Counted from the stretch's first letter, positions 18,826-30,377 are shown. The stretch: 64,000 nt of DNA from Blastococcus fimeti (GCA_900102115.1 FNAW01000001.1:496001-560000), one strand, 5' to 3'. The notes: generated by a model not told the origin, from the letters alone. Translations and numbers: made by a program.

Positions 18826-19983
18826 ATGGATCAGGCCGAACGCATCGCGGCGACGGTGACCGGCGCGGTCGCCGCCGGGCAGGTGCCCGGAGCGGCCTGG
18901 CGGGTGGACCGGCACGGGGTGCTGCTCTCGCGCGGGGCCGCCGGGGTGCACGCGCCGGGCACGGACGAGGCGGTGTCGCCGGACGCGGTCTTCCGCCTGT
19001 CCTCGACGACGAAGCCGGTCGTGGCCGCGGCCGCGATGGCGCTGGTCGACGACGGCCTCCTCGAGCTGGACGAACCGGTCGACGGCCTGCTGCCGGAGCT
19101 CGCGGGCCGGCAGGTCCTGGTCGACGCCACCGACGCGGGCGCCGGCACGGTGCACGCTGTCCGGGCGATCACCGTGCGCGACGTGCTCACCTTCCGGCTC
19201 GGGCTGGGGCTGGACTTCACCGCGCCGTGGCCCTCGCCCACGATGACCGCCCTCGCAGCGGCCGGACTGCCCGCCGGCCCACCGGCGCCGCAGGCCGCGC
19301 CGCCGCCGGACGACTGGCTGCGGCTGCTGGGCACGGTCCCGCTGGCCGCCCAGCCCGGTGAGCGCTGGCTCTACCACCTCGGCGCCGGCGTCCTGGGCGT
19401 GCTGATCGCCCGCGCCGCCGGCCGACCGCTGCCCGAGGTGCTCGCGGACTGGGTGCTGCGGCCGCTGGGCATGGGCAGCACCGGCTTCGGGGTGCCGCCG
19501 TCCGCCCGCGACCGGCTGGGCCCGCACTGGACCCCACCTGGGGCCGACGGCACGCGGGAGGTCTACGACGCCGCCGACGGCCAGTGGGCCCGCCCGCCCG
19601 CCTTCCCCGACGGCGGGGACGGGCTGGTGTCGACCGTCGACGACGTCGCCGCCTTCGCGCGGATGCTGCAGACCGGCGGCTGCGCTCCGGACGGGCGTTC
19701 CGTGCTGACCGGGGACGCGGTGCGCGCGATGACCACCGAGCAGGTCGGCCCGGTCGACGACGAGGGCGGCGGCTGGGGTCTGGGCATCGGCGTGCGGATC
19801 ACCGACGAGCCCGGCGGCCGGCACGCCGGCTCCTACGGCTGGGACGGCGGCCTCGGCAGCTCGTGGTGGGCCGACCCGGTCACCGGGGTGAGCGCCGTGC
19901 TGCTCACGAACCAGATGTGGGCCTCGCCCCAGCCGCCGCCGCTGTTCGACGCGTTCCGTTCCGCCGCCTTCGGACCCACCTGA
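18826..19983 (+). CDS. Beta-lactamase-fold serine hydrolase (class C/esterase EstB type)
   Basis: 385 residues. The nucleophile motif SxxK reads SSTTK at 59-63 (Ser60, Lys63), with a Tyr motif YHLG near residue 185. No signal peptide is present, which argues for an intracellular esterase, amidase or D-amino-peptidase rather than a secreted beta-lactamase. AGGAGG precedes the ATG at 18826. It follows the PIG-L gene by 58 nt on the same strand. Substrate unknown. Confidence 0.86.
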   Translation: MDQAERIAATVTGAVAAGQVPGAAWRVDRHGVLLSRGAAGVHAPGTDEAVSPDAVFRLSSTTKPVVAAAAMALVDDGLLELDEPVDGLLPELAGRQVLVDATDAGAGTVHAVRAITVRDVLTFRLGLGLDFTAPWPSPTMTALAAAGLPAGPPAPQAAPPPDDWLRLLGTVPLAAQPGERWLYHLGAGVLGVLIARAAGRPLPEVLADWVLRPLGMGSTGFGVPPSARDRLGPHWTPPGADGTREVYDAADGQWARPPAFPDGGDGLVSTVDDVAAFARMLQTGGCAPDGRSVLTGDAVRAMTTEQVGPVDDEGGGWGLGIGVRITDEPGGRHAGSYGWDGGLGSSWWADPVTGVSAVLLTNQMWASPQPPPLFDAFRSAAFGPT

Positions 19984-20088
19984 AGTGTCGCGCCGAGTGG
20001 GGCCCGGAGGGTCCCGCGCAGGCGCGACGGACGCGCTCGTCGCAGCTGGAGACAGCTCTTGGCCGCGGTGTCGTCCGGAGGACGACAG

Positions 20089-20745
20089 TCAGAGGAGCCG
20101 GTTGGTCGCCGCCCAGCGGGTGAGCTCGTTGCGGTTGGACAGCTGCAGCTTGCGCAGCACGTTCGAGGCGTGCGACTCCACGGTCTTCACCGAGATGAAC
20201 AGCCGGGAGCCGATCTCCCGGTAGGTGTAGCCGCGGGCGAGCAGCTGCATGACCTCGCGCTCGCGGGCGCTGAGCAGGTCCAGCCCCGGGTCGGTCGCCT
20301 CCTCCGCGGGAGCGGCGGGCGCGGCGCCGGCGGCGGCGGAGAAGGCGTCCAGCACGAACCCGGCCAGCCGCGGGCTGAACACCACGTCGCCGTCAGCCAC
20401 CCGTCGCACGGCGTCGAGCAGGTCGGGGCCGGAGATCGTCTTGGTGACGTACCCCTTGGCGCCCGCACGGATGACGGCGATGACGTCCTCCGCCGCGTCG
20501 GACACCGAGAGCGCCAGCCACTTCACCTCCGGCAGCTCCGCCCGCAGGGTCTCGAGCACGGCGCGGCCACCGCCCCCGGGCAGGTGCACGTCGAGCAGGA
20601 CGACGTCGGGGCGGGTGGCCCGGATGCCCTCCACGGCGGTCGGCACGTCCGGCGCCTCGCCCACGAAGTCGACGTCGTCGCCGAGCTCCGCGCGCACACC
20701 GGCGCGCACCATCGCGTGGTCGTCGACCAGGAACACCCGCGTCAC
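20089..20745 (-). CDS. NarL/LuxR-family response regulator of the PspC-type system
   Basis: 218 residues: a receiver domain with the acidic pair in VFLVDDH and phospho-acceptor Asp52 (VVLLDVHLP), an Ala-rich linker, then a LuxR HTH (LSAREREVMQLLARGYTYREIG...SVKTVESHASNVLRKL). It starts at GTG 20745, overlapping the stop of the histidine kinase by 4 nt (GTGA), so the pair is translationally coupled. Likely targets include the divergent PspC-toastrack gene; this is inferred from position. Confidence 0.93.
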   Translation of the reverse strand: MTRVFLVDDHAMVRAGVRAELGDDVDFVGEAPDVPTAVEGIRATRPDVVLLDVHLPGGGGRAVLETLRAELPEVKWLALSVSDAAEDVIAVIRAGAKGYVTKTISGPDLLDAVRRVADGDVVFSPRLAGFVLDAFSAAAGAAPAAPAEEATDPGLDLLSAREREVMQLLARGYTYREIGSRLFISVKTVESHASNVLRKLQLSNRNELTRWAATNRLL

Positions 20746-21929
20746 GAGGCCACCAACGGCAGTTCGAGTTCCACTTCGGTCCCCTCTCCGGGGGCGGAGC
20801 GCACGTGCGCGGTCCCGCCCAGGCGTGTGATGCGGCCGGTGACCGAGTCGCGCAGGCCTCGCCGGTCCGAGGGGACGGCGTCGGGGTCGAAGCCGGCGCC
20901 GCGGTCGCGCACGAACACCGACACCCGCTGCGGCGTCACCTCGGTGTACAGGTCCGCGGCGCTCACCCCCGAGTGCTTCGCCACGTTCACCAGCGCCTCG
21001 CGGGTGGCCGCACCGAGCGCGGCCAGCGCGTCGTCCACCGGGGCGTCACCGACGACGACGTGGTCGACGACGAGGGCGTGATCGCCCTCCACCTCGGCCA
21101 CCATGCCGGCGACCAGCCCCGCCCAGGTGCCGCCCTCGCGGACCACCTTCGGGTCGTAGAGCCAGGCGCGCAGCTCCCGCTCCTGGCTGCGGGCCAGCCG
21201 GTTGACCGCCTGCTGGTCCTCGGCATGCCGCTGGATCAGCGCCAGGGTCTGCAGCACCGAGTCGTGCAGGTGCGCGGCGACGGCGGCGCGCTCCTCCGAG
21301 CGGATCCGCGCGGCACGCTCCTCGTCGCGGGAGTCCAGCAGCCGGCGCCACAGCGGGGCGGTGGCCAGCAGCAGGCCGGTGAGCAGCACCAGGGTGGCGG
21401 CGAACCCGTTGCGGGCGTTGGCCAGCTGCCCCGTCGTCGCCAGGAGGAAGACCAGCCCGGCCCCGGCCAGCACCACGCCACCGGCCAGCGTCCACCGGGT
21501 GCCGGCGACGGCGAGGGTGCGGTCGGTGTCCAGCTGCCGCCAGATGACCGCGAGCCCGGCCCCGACCAGCACCAGCGGCAGGACGACGTCGGAGCTCGTC
21601 CAGCGGGTCAGCTGGCCGAGCAGGCTGGCCGCGACCAGGCCGAGCACCACGGTGGCGATCCACTGGCGGGCGCCGTTGGGCCGCCATCCGGGGATCGGGG
21701 GCGCCGCGTCGTGCTCGTCGCCGGGCGCGGCCACCGGCATGGTCAGCCACAGCAGCCCGTAGGCCACGATGCCGATCCCCGTCGTCGCCAGCAGGGCGAA
21801 GGCCACCCGCACCACCAGCGGGTCCTGCCGCAGATGGGCGGCCGTGCCCGCCGCCACCCCGGCGATGGCCCGCCCCGACCGGGGGCGCACCAGCGGAGGG
21901 CGCCGCGCGGTGGACAGGGTGGTGGTCAC
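20742..21929 (-). CDS. PspC-domain sensor histidine kinase
   Basis: 395 residues. An N-terminal PspC domain (about 10-68: SGRAIAGVAAGTAAHL, then a hydrophobic helix) is followed by further membrane segments to about residue 195. A HisKA_3 dimerisation domain follows, with His222 in AAHLHDSVLQTLALIQ, and then a HATPase (REALVNVAKHSG, RDRGAGFDPDA, GRGLRDS-like). The start is the GTG at 21929, because the frame farther upstream is low-complexity shadow. In this class the kinase senses envelope stress together with PspC partners. Confidence 0.92.
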   Translation of the reverse strand: MTTTLSTARRPPLVRPRSGRAIAGVAAGTAAHLRQDPLVVRVAFALLATTGIGIVAYGLLWLTMPVAAPGDEHDAAPPIPGWRPNGARQWIATVVLGLVAASLLGQLTRWTSSDVVLPLVLVGAGLAVIWRQLDTDRTLAVAGTRWTLAGGVVLAGAGLVFLLATTGQLANARNGFAATLVLLTGLLLATAPLWRRLLDSRDEERAARIRSEERAAVAAHLHDSVLQTLALIQRHAEDQQAVNRLARSQERELRAWLYDPKVVREGGTWAGLVAGMVAEVEGDHALVVDHVVVGDAPVDDALAALGAATREALVNVAKHSGVSAADLYTEVTPQRVSVFVRDRGAGFDPDAVPSDRRGLRDSVTGRITRLGGTAHVRSAPGEGTEVELELPLVAS

Positions 21930-21953
21930 ACGGACGATCGTCGCACCGCGTCG

Positions 21954-21971
21954 TACCGGTCCGGTACCGGT
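21954..21971. promoter_or_regulatory. Overlapping palindromes between the PspC kinase and the PspC-toastrack gene
   Basis: TACCGGTCCGGTA (21954-21966) and CCGGTACCGG (21961-21970) overlap, giving two ACCGGT copies 11 nt apart. The location between divergent genes of one module suggests an operator, perhaps for the cognate response regulator. Confidence 0.45.
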
Positions 21972-22040
21972 GATCACCCCCGGAGAGGAACCAGGGTCGG
22001 TTGGGGGCCTTCCCTGATGGTCTGCGGCCCGGCCGGTCGG

Positions 22041-22046
22041 CAGTCT
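22041..22046 (+). promoter_or_regulatory. Putative leaderless -10 of the PspC-toastrack gene
   Basis: CAGTCT, 7 nt before the ATG at 22054, with no ribosome-binding sequence between them. Confidence 0.4.
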
Positions 22047-22053
22047 CGGTGCC

Positions 22054-22986
22054 ATGACATCGGCAACTCCCCCTCCGCCACCGGCGCCGCCGCTCGAGCC
22101 GCCGGCCTGGCAGCCGCCTCCGCCGCCCCCCGGCCCGTTCGCCCGCCCCCAGCTGCGCCGCAGTCGCAGCGACAAGGTGATCGGCGGCGTCGGTGGCGGG
22201 CTGGCCGAGTACAGCGGCATCGACGCGCTGCTGTGGCGGGTCGGCTTCGTCGCGCTGGCCCTGGCCGGCGGCACCGGCGTCCTCGTCTACCTGCTGCTGT
22301 GGCTGCTCATGCCGGCCGGAGCCGGCCGGTCGGAGGCCGAGGCGGTGCCCCGTCCACCGGCCGGGCCGCGCTCCCCCGTGCCGGGCGTGACGCTCGCCGG
22401 TCTGCTGATCGTGGTCGGCACGCTCGCCCTGGTCGCCCGGTTCACCGACTGGGACCTCGACAGCACCGTCGTCCTCGGCAGCGGGCTGCTGGTCGTCGGC
22501 GCCGGGCTCGTCGTCGCCTCCTTCACCGGTGGCCGCACCGCCCGCGGCGCGCTCATCGCCGTGGGCGCGGTGCTCTCGCTGGCGCTGATCGCGGCCGAGT
22601 CGGTGCCGTGGGACAAGGCCGGAGGCGGGTTCGGTGACCGCACCTACGCGCCGCGCAGCGCCGCCGAGGTGCGGGCGGTCTACGACGGCGGCGTCGGCGA
22701 CATGACCGTCGACCTCTCCGACGTCGACGTCAGCGACCTGGACGGGCCGATCCGCACCCGGGTCGACCACGGGCTCGGCGACGTCGAGATCGTGCTCCCC
22801 CGCGACGCCGACGTGCAGGTGACCGTCGACTCCGGGATGGGCGAGGTCAGCATCTTCGGCCGCGACGGGCTCACCGACGGGACGTTCGAGGGCAGCGGCA
22901 CCGGCTCGTGGGTCGGCGACGACGAGTTCGAGATCATCCTGGACGTCGACGCCGGCGTCGGGAACGTGGAGGTGACCCGTGGCTGA
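22054..22986 (+). CDS. PspC-domain membrane protein with C-terminal toastrack (LiaF-like) domain
   Basis: 310 residues: a Pro-rich N-terminus, a PspC domain (about 37-90: SDKVIGGVGGGLAEYSGID plus a helix), three or so further membrane helices to about residue 190, then a beta-repeat domain (GVGDMTVDLSDVDVSD, GLGDVEIVLP, GMGEVSIFG, GVGNVEVTRG). This is the toastrack/LiaF-C fold seen in envelope-stress systems. It is divergent from the PspC kinase and overlaps the next small gene by 8 nt. It probably acts as sensor or effector partner of the kinase. Confidence 0.9.
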   Translation: MTSATPPPPPAPPLEPPAWQPPPPPPGPFARPQLRRSRSDKVIGGVGGGLAEYSGIDALLWRVGFVALALAGGTGVLVYLLLWLLMPAGAGRSEAEAVPRPPAGPRSPVPGVTLAGLLIVVGTLALVARFTDWDLDSTVVLGSGLLVVGAGLVVASFTGGRTARGALIAVGAVLSLALIAAESVPWDKAGGGFGDRTYAPRSAAEVRAVYDGGVGDMTVDLSDVDVSDLDGPIRTRVDHGLGDVEIVLPRDADVQVTVDSGMGEVSIFGRDGLTDGTFEGSGTGSWVGDDEFEIILDVDAGVGNVEVTRG

Positions 22987-23218
22987 CTGGCAGGCAGTGA
23001 CCCCGCTGGAGACCGAGGACGGCACGCCCCCGCGCCGCCGCCCCGATCTCGGCGCCCTGATCCCCGGGCTGGTCTTCATCGCCCTGGCGATCGTGCTGAT
23101 GTCGCCGGCAGACCTGCCGGAGGAGCTGTTCGACGGCGTGCTGGCGTGGATCGTGGTGATCGTCGCCGGGATCGCGCTGATGGTGAGCGAGCTGCGCCGC
23201 TCGCGGCGCCGCCGCTAG
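22979..23218 (+). CDS. Small two-helix membrane protein of the PspC operon
   Basis: 79 residues with two membrane segments (LIPGLVFIALAIVLMSP and VLAWIVVIVAGIALMV) and a basic Arg-rich tail. The GTG start lies inside the end of the PspC-toastrack gene (8-nt overlap), so translation is coupled. No family recognised; probably an accessory subunit of the same envelope-stress unit. A strong hairpin follows 23 nt downstream. Confidence 0.8.
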   Translation: MADWQAVTPLETEDGTPPRRRPDLGALIPGLVFIALAIVLMSPADLPEELFDGVLAWIVVIVAGIALMVSELRRSRRRR

Positions 23219-23241
23219 ATCCGCTTTTCCGCGGAAGAGCA

Positions 23242-23276
23242 GAGGGCCCGGGGAGCGATCCGCTCCCCGGGCCCTC
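23242..23276 (+). terminator. Terminator of the PspC-toastrack operon
   Basis: GAGGGCCCGGGGAGCG, loop ATC, CGCTCCCCGGGCCCTC: a perfect 16-bp stem with no T-tract, the form common in actinobacteria. Confidence 0.8.
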
Positions 23277-23320
23277 CGTCGGCCGGGGAACCCCACGCGT
23301 CGCCCGGACGTCCAGCAGGC

Positions 23321-24082
23321 ATGCGCCGCCTCGTGCTGCTCCTCGCAGGCGTGCTCGCGCTCACCGCCTGCGGCTCGGACCCTCCCTCCGAGGGTCCCGA
23401 CGTCACCGGCGAGTGGCAGCTGGCGTCCGGGTCGTTCATCGGCGCGGACCTGCCCTTCCCATCCGGAGCCACCGCCACCCTGACCCTCTCCGGCGGGAAG
23501 GCGAACGGGACGGCGTTCTGCAACCGCTTCTTCGCCTCCTACGAGCTGGACGAGTCGTCCTTCTCGATCGGCGACATCGGCAGCACCATGATGGGCTGCG
23601 AGCCCGAGGTGATGGCCGCCGAGAGCGCCTACCTGGAAGCGCTCGCCGGCGTCGACACCGCGGTGCTGGACGGCGCTGACCTGCTGCTCACCGGCGCGGG
23701 CATCGAACTGCGGTTCGGGCCGGTCCCGGTCGTGCCGGACAGTCCCCTGGAGGGCACCCGGTGGGCGCTGGAGTCGCTGGTCGACGGCGCGACGGCGTCG
23801 TCGACCCTCGGTGAGTCCGCCGTCCTGGTGCTGGCGTCGGACGGCCGCGCCGAAGCGGGCACCGGCTGCCGGACGCTGAGCGCCACCTGGCTGCTCGAGG
23901 ACGAGGCCCTGGTCCTGGACGACCTGCTCCCCGACGGTGCCGAGTGCCCGCCGGACCTGGTGCGCCAGGACGAGCACGTCACCGCGGTGCTCCAGGCCGG
24001 TCCCGCCGTCGAGATCGGCGAGGACCGGCTGGCCCTCACCGCGCCGGACGGGCGCGGGCTGGTCTACCGGGCCGAGGGCTGA
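23321..24082 (+). CDS. Lipoprotein with two META domains
   Basis: 253 residues. The signal peptide ends in a lipobox (LTAC, Cys17), so the protein is lipid-anchored outside the membrane. Two META-type units follow: VTGEWQLASGSF...FCNRFFASYELD...STMMGCEPE, and LEGTRWALESLVDG...GCRTLSATW. The family (HslJ-like) is associated with stress tolerance, but function is undefined. Its 3' end overlaps the convergent dienelactone-hydrolase-like gene by 19 nt. Confidence 0.88.
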   Translation: MRRLVLLLAGVLALTACGSDPPSEGPDVTGEWQLASGSFIGADLPFPSGATATLTLSGGKANGTAFCNRFFASYELDESSFSIGDIGSTMMGCEPEVMAAESAYLEALAGVDTAVLDGADLLLTGAGIELRFGPVPVVPDSPLEGTRWALESLVDGATASSTLGESAVLVLASDGRAEAGTGCRTLSATWLLEDEALVLDDLLPDGAECPPDLVRQDEHVTAVLQAGPAVEIGEDRLALTAPDGRGLVYRAEG

Positions 24083-24657
24083 GCCGCGACCCCTGCGCAG
24101 AAGGTCAGCGTGCGCGACCAGAGCAGGGACGTCGCCGCGGCGTCGTACTCGGCGGGCAGGCTGGGGTCGGTGAAGAGGTGGCCGGACACCGGGTACTCGA
24201 ACACCTCGACCGGAGCAGGGGCGACATCGAGCAGGAAGGCGTCGTCCCACTCGCGGTTGCGCAGGGGATCGCCCGCGGCCACGTGCAGCTGCACCGGCAG
24301 GCCGTCCGGCCAGGCGCCGGCCCCCAGCACCGCCAGCGGCAGCGCGCCGGAGACCAGCACCACGCCTGCACAGCGGCGCTGGGTCGCCACGTGCTCCGCC
24401 ATCCCCGCGCCGTTGGAGAAGCCGGCCGCGACGAACCCGTCGGGCAGGTCCGCGACGCCGGCCACCGCGGCGGCCATCAGCGCGGGGAACCCGATCCGCT
24501 CGACGTGGGCGCCGGCCTCGGCGTAGTCGTCGAAGACGCGTCCGCCGTACTGGTCGACGACGTGCACCTCGTGGCCGGCGGCACGCAACCGGTCCGCCGC
24601 GTCGAGGATGCCCGGACGGACGCCGAGCACGGAGTGGAAGAGCGCGATCTGAGTCAT
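24064..24657 (-). CDS. Dienelactone-hydrolase-like alpha/beta hydrolase
   Basis: 197 residues. The N-terminus MTQIALFHSVLGVRPG, the elbow AAGFSNGAGMAE, LHVAAGDPL and SGHLFTDPS give the fold. The family nucleophile is usually Cys (GxCxGG); here the elbow has Ser, so it is more likely a Ser esterase of the DLH family. The start is ATG 24657, with a CAGGGT hexamer 6 nt upstream. It is divergent from a WYL regulator, with an operator between them. Substrate unknown. Confidence 0.85.
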   Translation of the reverse strand: MTQIALFHSVLGVRPGILDAADRLRAAGHEVHVVDQYGGRVFDDYAEAGAHVERIGFPALMAAAVAGVADLPDGFVAAGFSNGAGMAEHVATQRRCAGVVLVSGALPLAVLGAGAWPDGLPVQLHVAAGDPLRNREWDDAFLLDVAPAPVEVFEYPVSGHLFTDPSLPAEYDAAATSLLWSRTLTFCAGVAAQPSAR

Positions 24658-24663
24658 GGGTGC

Positions 24664-24669
24664 ACCCTG
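24664..24669 (-). promoter_or_regulatory. Putative leaderless -10 of the dienelactone-hydrolase-like gene
   Basis: CAGGGT on the minus strand, 6 nt before ATG 24657. Confidence 0.4.
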
Positions 24670-24679
24670 TCGCGCTCCT

Positions 24680-24711
24680 GGTGACACCGTGCTGTCACCG
24701 TCTCTGTCACC
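24680..24711. promoter_or_regulatory. Operator between the WYL regulator and the DLH-like gene
   Basis: GGTGACA-N6-TGTCACC (24680-24699) is a perfect inverted repeat, followed 5 nt later by a third TGTCACC (24705-24711). The last copy overlaps the putative -10 CACCAT (24708-24713) that lies 6 nt before the regulator ATG. This fits autoregulation plus control of the divergent gene. Confidence 0.65.
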
Positions 24712-24719
24712 ATTTCCGG

Positions 24720-25421
24720 ATGAACCGCACCGACCGGCTGCACGCCGTCTCCGAGGAGCTGCGCCGGGCTGGTCGCCGCGGCCGGACGGCCCAGCGGCTG
24801 GCGGAGTGGCTCGAGGTCTCGCCGCGCACGATCAAGCGGGACGTCGCCGCCCTGCAGCAGGCCGGCGTCCCCATCTGGGCGTCCGCGGGCCCTGGCGGCG
24901 GCTACGTCCTGGACGCCACGGGCTCCCTGCCGCCGGTGAACCTGACGCCCGCGCAGGCCGTCGCGGTCGCGGTGGCTCTGGCCGGCGCCCCGGACGCGCC
25001 GTTCGCCGTGGATGCCCGAGCGGGGCTGGAGAAGATCCTCGACGTGCTCGGCCCGGGCGCACGGGCCGACGCCGAGCGGCTCGGCGCGCGGGTGTGGGTC
25101 CGCAGCACGGAGCACCGCCGGCCGCCGGCCGCCACCGTGGTCGAGGAGGCCGTGCTGCGCCGCCGGGTCGTGTCCATCCGCTACCGGAACGGTGCCGGCG
25201 TGACGTCGCGACGACGAGTGGAGCCCGTCTTCCTGGCCCGCATGGCAGACCACTGGTACCTCGCCGCGTGGTGCCGCGAACGGCAGGGCCCGCGCTGGTT
25301 CCGCTGGGACCGGATCGAGGACGCGGACCTGACGAGCGAGCCCGCGCCGGACCGGGATCCGTCGGTGTTCGGCACTCCGCCCCAGGACGCGCACACGGTG
25401 CGCGGCCCCGCGGTCCCCTAG
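24720..25421 (+). CDS. WYL-domain transcriptional regulator (DeoR-type HTH)
   Basis: 233 residues. The N-terminal winged HTH ([41 protein letters not shown]) is followed by the ligand-sensing WYL domain. That domain has SIRYRNGAG and ADHWYLAAWCRERQGPRWFRWDRI, with the WYL core read as WYL at ADHWYL. The start is ATG 24720. It probably represses itself and the divergent hydrolase through the TGTCACC sites. Its stop lies 4 nt from the convergent guaA stop. Confidence 0.92.
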   Translation: MNRTDRLHAVSEELRRAGRRGRTAQRLAEWLEVSPRTIKRDVAALQQAGVPIWASAGPGGGYVLDATGSLPPVNLTPAQAVAVAVALAGAPDAPFAVDARAGLEKILDVLGPGARADAERLGARVWVRSTEHRRPPAATVVEEAVLRRRVVSIRYRNGAGVTSRRRVEPVFLARMADHWYLAAWCRERQGPRWFRWDRIEDADLTSEPAPDRDPSVFGTPPQDAHTVRGPAVP

Positions 25422-25425
25422 TGCG

Positions 25426-26988
25426 TCACTCCCACTCGATGGTGCCCGGCGGCTTGCTGGTGACGTCCAGGGTGACCCGGTTGACCTCGGCGACCTCGTT
25501 GGTGATCCGGGTGGAGATCTTCGCCAGCACGTCGTAGGGCAACCGGGTCCAGTCCGCGGTCATGGCGTCCTCGCTGGACACCGGCCGCAGCACGATCGGG
25601 TGCCCGTAGGTGCGGCCGTCGCCCTGCACGCCGACCGAGCGCACGTCGGCCAGCAGCACGACCGGGCACTGCCAGATCTCGCGGTCCAGCTTCGCCGCGG
25701 TGAGCTCCGCGCGGACGATCGCGTCGGCCTTGCGCAGGATGTCCAGCCGCTCCTGCGTCACCTCGCCGACGATCCGGATGCCGAGGCCCGGGCCCGGGAA
25801 GGGCTGGCGCCACACCATCGACTCGGGCAGCCCGAGCTGGATGCCGACCTCGCGGACCTCGTCCTTGAACAGCGTCCGCAGCGGCTCCACGAGGGTGAAC
25901 TGCAGGTCCTCGGGCAGCCCGCCCACGTTGTGGTGGCTCTTGATGTTCGCCGTCCCGGAGCCGCCGCCGGACTCGACGACGTCGGGGTAGAGCGTGCCCT
26001 GGACGAGGAAGTCGACCTTCTCGCCGTGCTCCTTCGCGTCGCCGACGACGTCGAGCGCCGCCTGCTCGAACACGCGGATGAACTCGCGGCCGATGATCTT
26101 CCGCTTCTGCTCGGGGTCGGACACCCCGGCCAGCGCGCCCAGGAACTGCTCGCGGGCGTCGACGACCCGCAGGTCGACCCCGGTGATCGCCACGAAGTCG
26201 CGCTCGATCTGCTCGGTCTCACCCTCGCGCATCAGCCCGTGGTCGACGTACACGCAGGTCAGCCGGTCACCGATGGCGCGCTGCACGAGTGCCGCGGCGA
26301 CGGCGGAGTCGACGCCCCCGGACAGCGCGCACAGCGCCCGCCCCTCGCCGACCTGGGCGCGGATCCGCTCGACCTGCTCCTCGACGACGTTGGCCATCGT
26401 CCAGGTGGGCTCGAGGCCGGCGATGTCGAAGAGGAAGTGCTCGAGCACCCTCTGCCCGTGCGCGGTGTGCCGCACCTCGGGGTGGAACTGGACGCCGGCG
26501 AGCCTGCGGTCGACGTCCTCGAACGCGGCCACGGGGGCGCCGGTGGAGGTGGCGGTGACGGTGAAGCCGGGGGGTGCGGCGCTGACGGCGTCCCCGTGGC
26601 TCATCCAGACGTTCTGCTCCAGCGGCAGGTCGCCGAACAGCCGGCCCTCGGTGGTGACGGTCAGCGGGGTGCCGCCGTACTCGCGGTCGCCGGTGCGGGC
26701 CACCGTGCCGCCGAGCGAGGCCGCCATGGCCTGGAAGCCGTAGCAGATGCCGAAGGCCGGGACGCCGGACTCGAACAGGGTCGGGTCGACCTGCGGGGCC
26801 TCGGGCGCGTACACGCTCGAGGGCCCGCCGGACAGCACGATCGCCGCCGGCTTGCGGGCCACGATCTCCTCGGCCGGGACCTCGCAGGAGACGATCTCGG
26901 AGTAGACCCCGGCCTCCCGGATCCGCCGGGCGATCAGCTGCGCGTACTGGGCGCCGAAGTCGACGACGAGGACGGTCGGGAAGTCCAT
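25426..26988 (-). CDS. guaA: GuaA, GMP synthase (glutamine-hydrolysing)
   Basis: Aminates XMP to GMP. The 520 residues contain an N-terminal class-I glutamine amidotransferase ([20 protein letters not shown], nucleophile in [16 protein letters not shown]) and then the ATP pyrophosphatase domain ([14 protein letters not shown]). The C-terminal dimerisation domain ends [10 protein letters not shown]. The start ATG 26988 shares its A with the stop of guaB3 (TGATG), so translation is coupled. Confidence 0.97.
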   Translation of the reverse strand: MDFPTVLVVDFGAQYAQLIARRIREAGVYSEIVSCEVPAEEIVARKPAAIVLSGGPSSVYAPEAPQVDPTLFESGVPAFGICYGFQAMAASLGGTVARTGDREYGGTPLTVTTEGRLFGDLPLEQNVWMSHGDAVSAAPPGFTVTATSTGAPVAAFEDVDRRLAGVQFHPEVRHTAHGQRVLEHFLFDIAGLEPTWTMANVVEEQVERIRAQVGEGRALCALSGGVDSAVAAALVQRAIGDRLTCVYVDHGLMREGETEQIERDFVAITGVDLRVVDAREQFLGALAGVSDPEQKRKIIGREFIRVFEQAALDVVGDAKEHGEKVDFLVQGTLYPDVVESGGGSGTANIKSHHNVGGLPEDLQFTLVEPLRTLFKDEVREVGIQLGLPESMVWRQPFPGPGLGIRIVGEVTQERLDILRKADAIVRAELTAAKLDREIWQCPVVLLADVRSVGVQGDGRTYGHPIVLRPVSSEDAMTADWTRLPYDVLAKISTRITNEVAEVNRVTLDVTSKPPGTIEWE

Positions 26989-28124
26989 CAGTCCTCGGAC
27001 CCACCGATGACGAGGTCCACGCGCTGGAACTCCTTGAGGTCGCGGTAGCCGGTCTTGGCCATCGTGCGGGCCAGGGCGCCGAACAGGTTGGTGCGGCCGT
27101 CGGCGGACTCCGCCGCCCCGTGCAGGACGTCGTGCAGCGACCCCACCGGCTCGACCGGGGCCGACGTAGCCCCGCGCGGCAGGCGGGGGTGCGCCGCCAC
27201 CGAGTCCCACCAGATGCCGCCTCCGGGCGCCTCCGCGGCAACGCGCAGCGGCTCGCCGAGCTGGACGGCGTCCGCACCGCAGGCCAGCGCGCGGGCGATG
27301 GCCCCGCTGGTCTCGATCCGGCCGTTGGCGATGACGTGCACGTAGCGGCCGCCGGTCTCGTCCAGGTAGTCCCGGCGGGCCGCGGCGGCGTCGGCGATCG
27401 CGCTGGCCAGGGGCACGCGGATGCCCATGACGGCGTCGGTGGTGGAGAAGCTGTCGGCGCCGACGCCGACGATGACGCCGGCCGCTCCGGTGCGCATGAG
27501 GTGCAGCGCGGTCGTGTAGTTCGCCGCGCCGCCCACGATGACCGGGACGTCGAGGTCGGCGATGAACTCCTTGAGGTTGAGCGCGTCACCGTTGCTGGTC
27601 ACGTGCTCGGCCGAGACGATCGTCCCCTGGATGACCAGCAGGTCGACGCCGGCGGCCAGCATCGTGGGCGCGAGCCGCAGGGTGTGCTGCGGCGAGACGC
27701 GGACGGCGGTGGTGACGCCGGCGTCGCGCATCTCGCGGATCCGGTCGGCGACGAGCTCGGGCCGGACCGGCTCGCTGTAGACCTGCTGCAGCAGCGCCAC
27801 CGGGGGCGCTCCGCCGTCGGCGGCCTCGCGCAGCTTGCGGTAGACCGGCAGCGGGTCCTCGTAGCGGCCCCACAGGCCCTCGGCGTTGAGCACGCCCAGG
27901 CCGCCGGCCTCCCCCACCGCGATCGCCGTCGCCGGGCTGACCACGGCGTCCGACGGGCTGGTGACCAGCGGGATGCCGAAGCGGAACGCGTCGATCTGCC
28001 AGGCGGTGGAGACGTCGTCGACGTCGCGGGTGCGCCGCGAGGGGACGATCGAGACCTCGTCGAGGTCGTAGCCGCGGCGGGCGAAGCGGTTGAGCCCGAT
28101 CTCGACGGTGTCGCGTGCGCTCAT
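26988..28124 (-). CDS. guaB3: GuaB3-family IMP dehydrogenase-related protein
   Basis: 378 residues with a TIM barrel like IMP dehydrogenase but no CBS insert. N-terminus [33 protein letters not shown]. At the loop where IMPDH has GSICTT, this protein reads ADSFSTT, so the catalytic Cys is absent. That is also true of the mycobacterial GuaB3, so it is a family trait. The motif [14 protein letters not shown] is characteristic. Enzymatic role in actinobacteria is unclear. Lies 2 nt after guaB and overlaps guaA by 1 nt. Confidence 0.93.
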   Translation of the reverse strand: MSARDTVEIGLNRFARRGYDLDEVSIVPSRRTRDVDDVSTAWQIDAFRFGIPLVTSPSDAVVSPATAIAVGEAGGLGVLNAEGLWGRYEDPLPVYRKLREAADGGAPPVALLQQVYSEPVRPELVADRIREMRDAGVTTAVRVSPQHTLRLAPTMLAAGVDLLVIQGTIVSAEHVTSNGDALNLKEFIADLDVPVIVGGAANYTTALHLMRTGAAGVIVGVGADSFSTTDAVMGIRVPLASAIADAAAARRDYLDETGGRYVHVIANGRIETSGAIARALACGADAVQLGEPLRVAAEAPGGGIWWDSVAAHPRLPRGATSAPVEPVGSLHDVLHGAAESADGRTNLFGALARTMAKTGYRDLKEFQRVDLVIGGSED

Positions 28125-28126
28125 GG

Positions 28127-30295
<2,169 letters not shown>

Positions 30296-30377
30296 TCACC
30301 ATTCAGCGGCGCTTTTCCAGACCATTCCCGCCAGACTCCGACAGGACAGCATCCCCTGCGCGTCGGAGGTCCCGACC

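Noticed and set aside
26988..28124. Missing catalytic Cys in GuaB3 as a novelty
   Set aside because: The mycobacterial GuaB3 also lacks it at the same loop, so it is a family feature.
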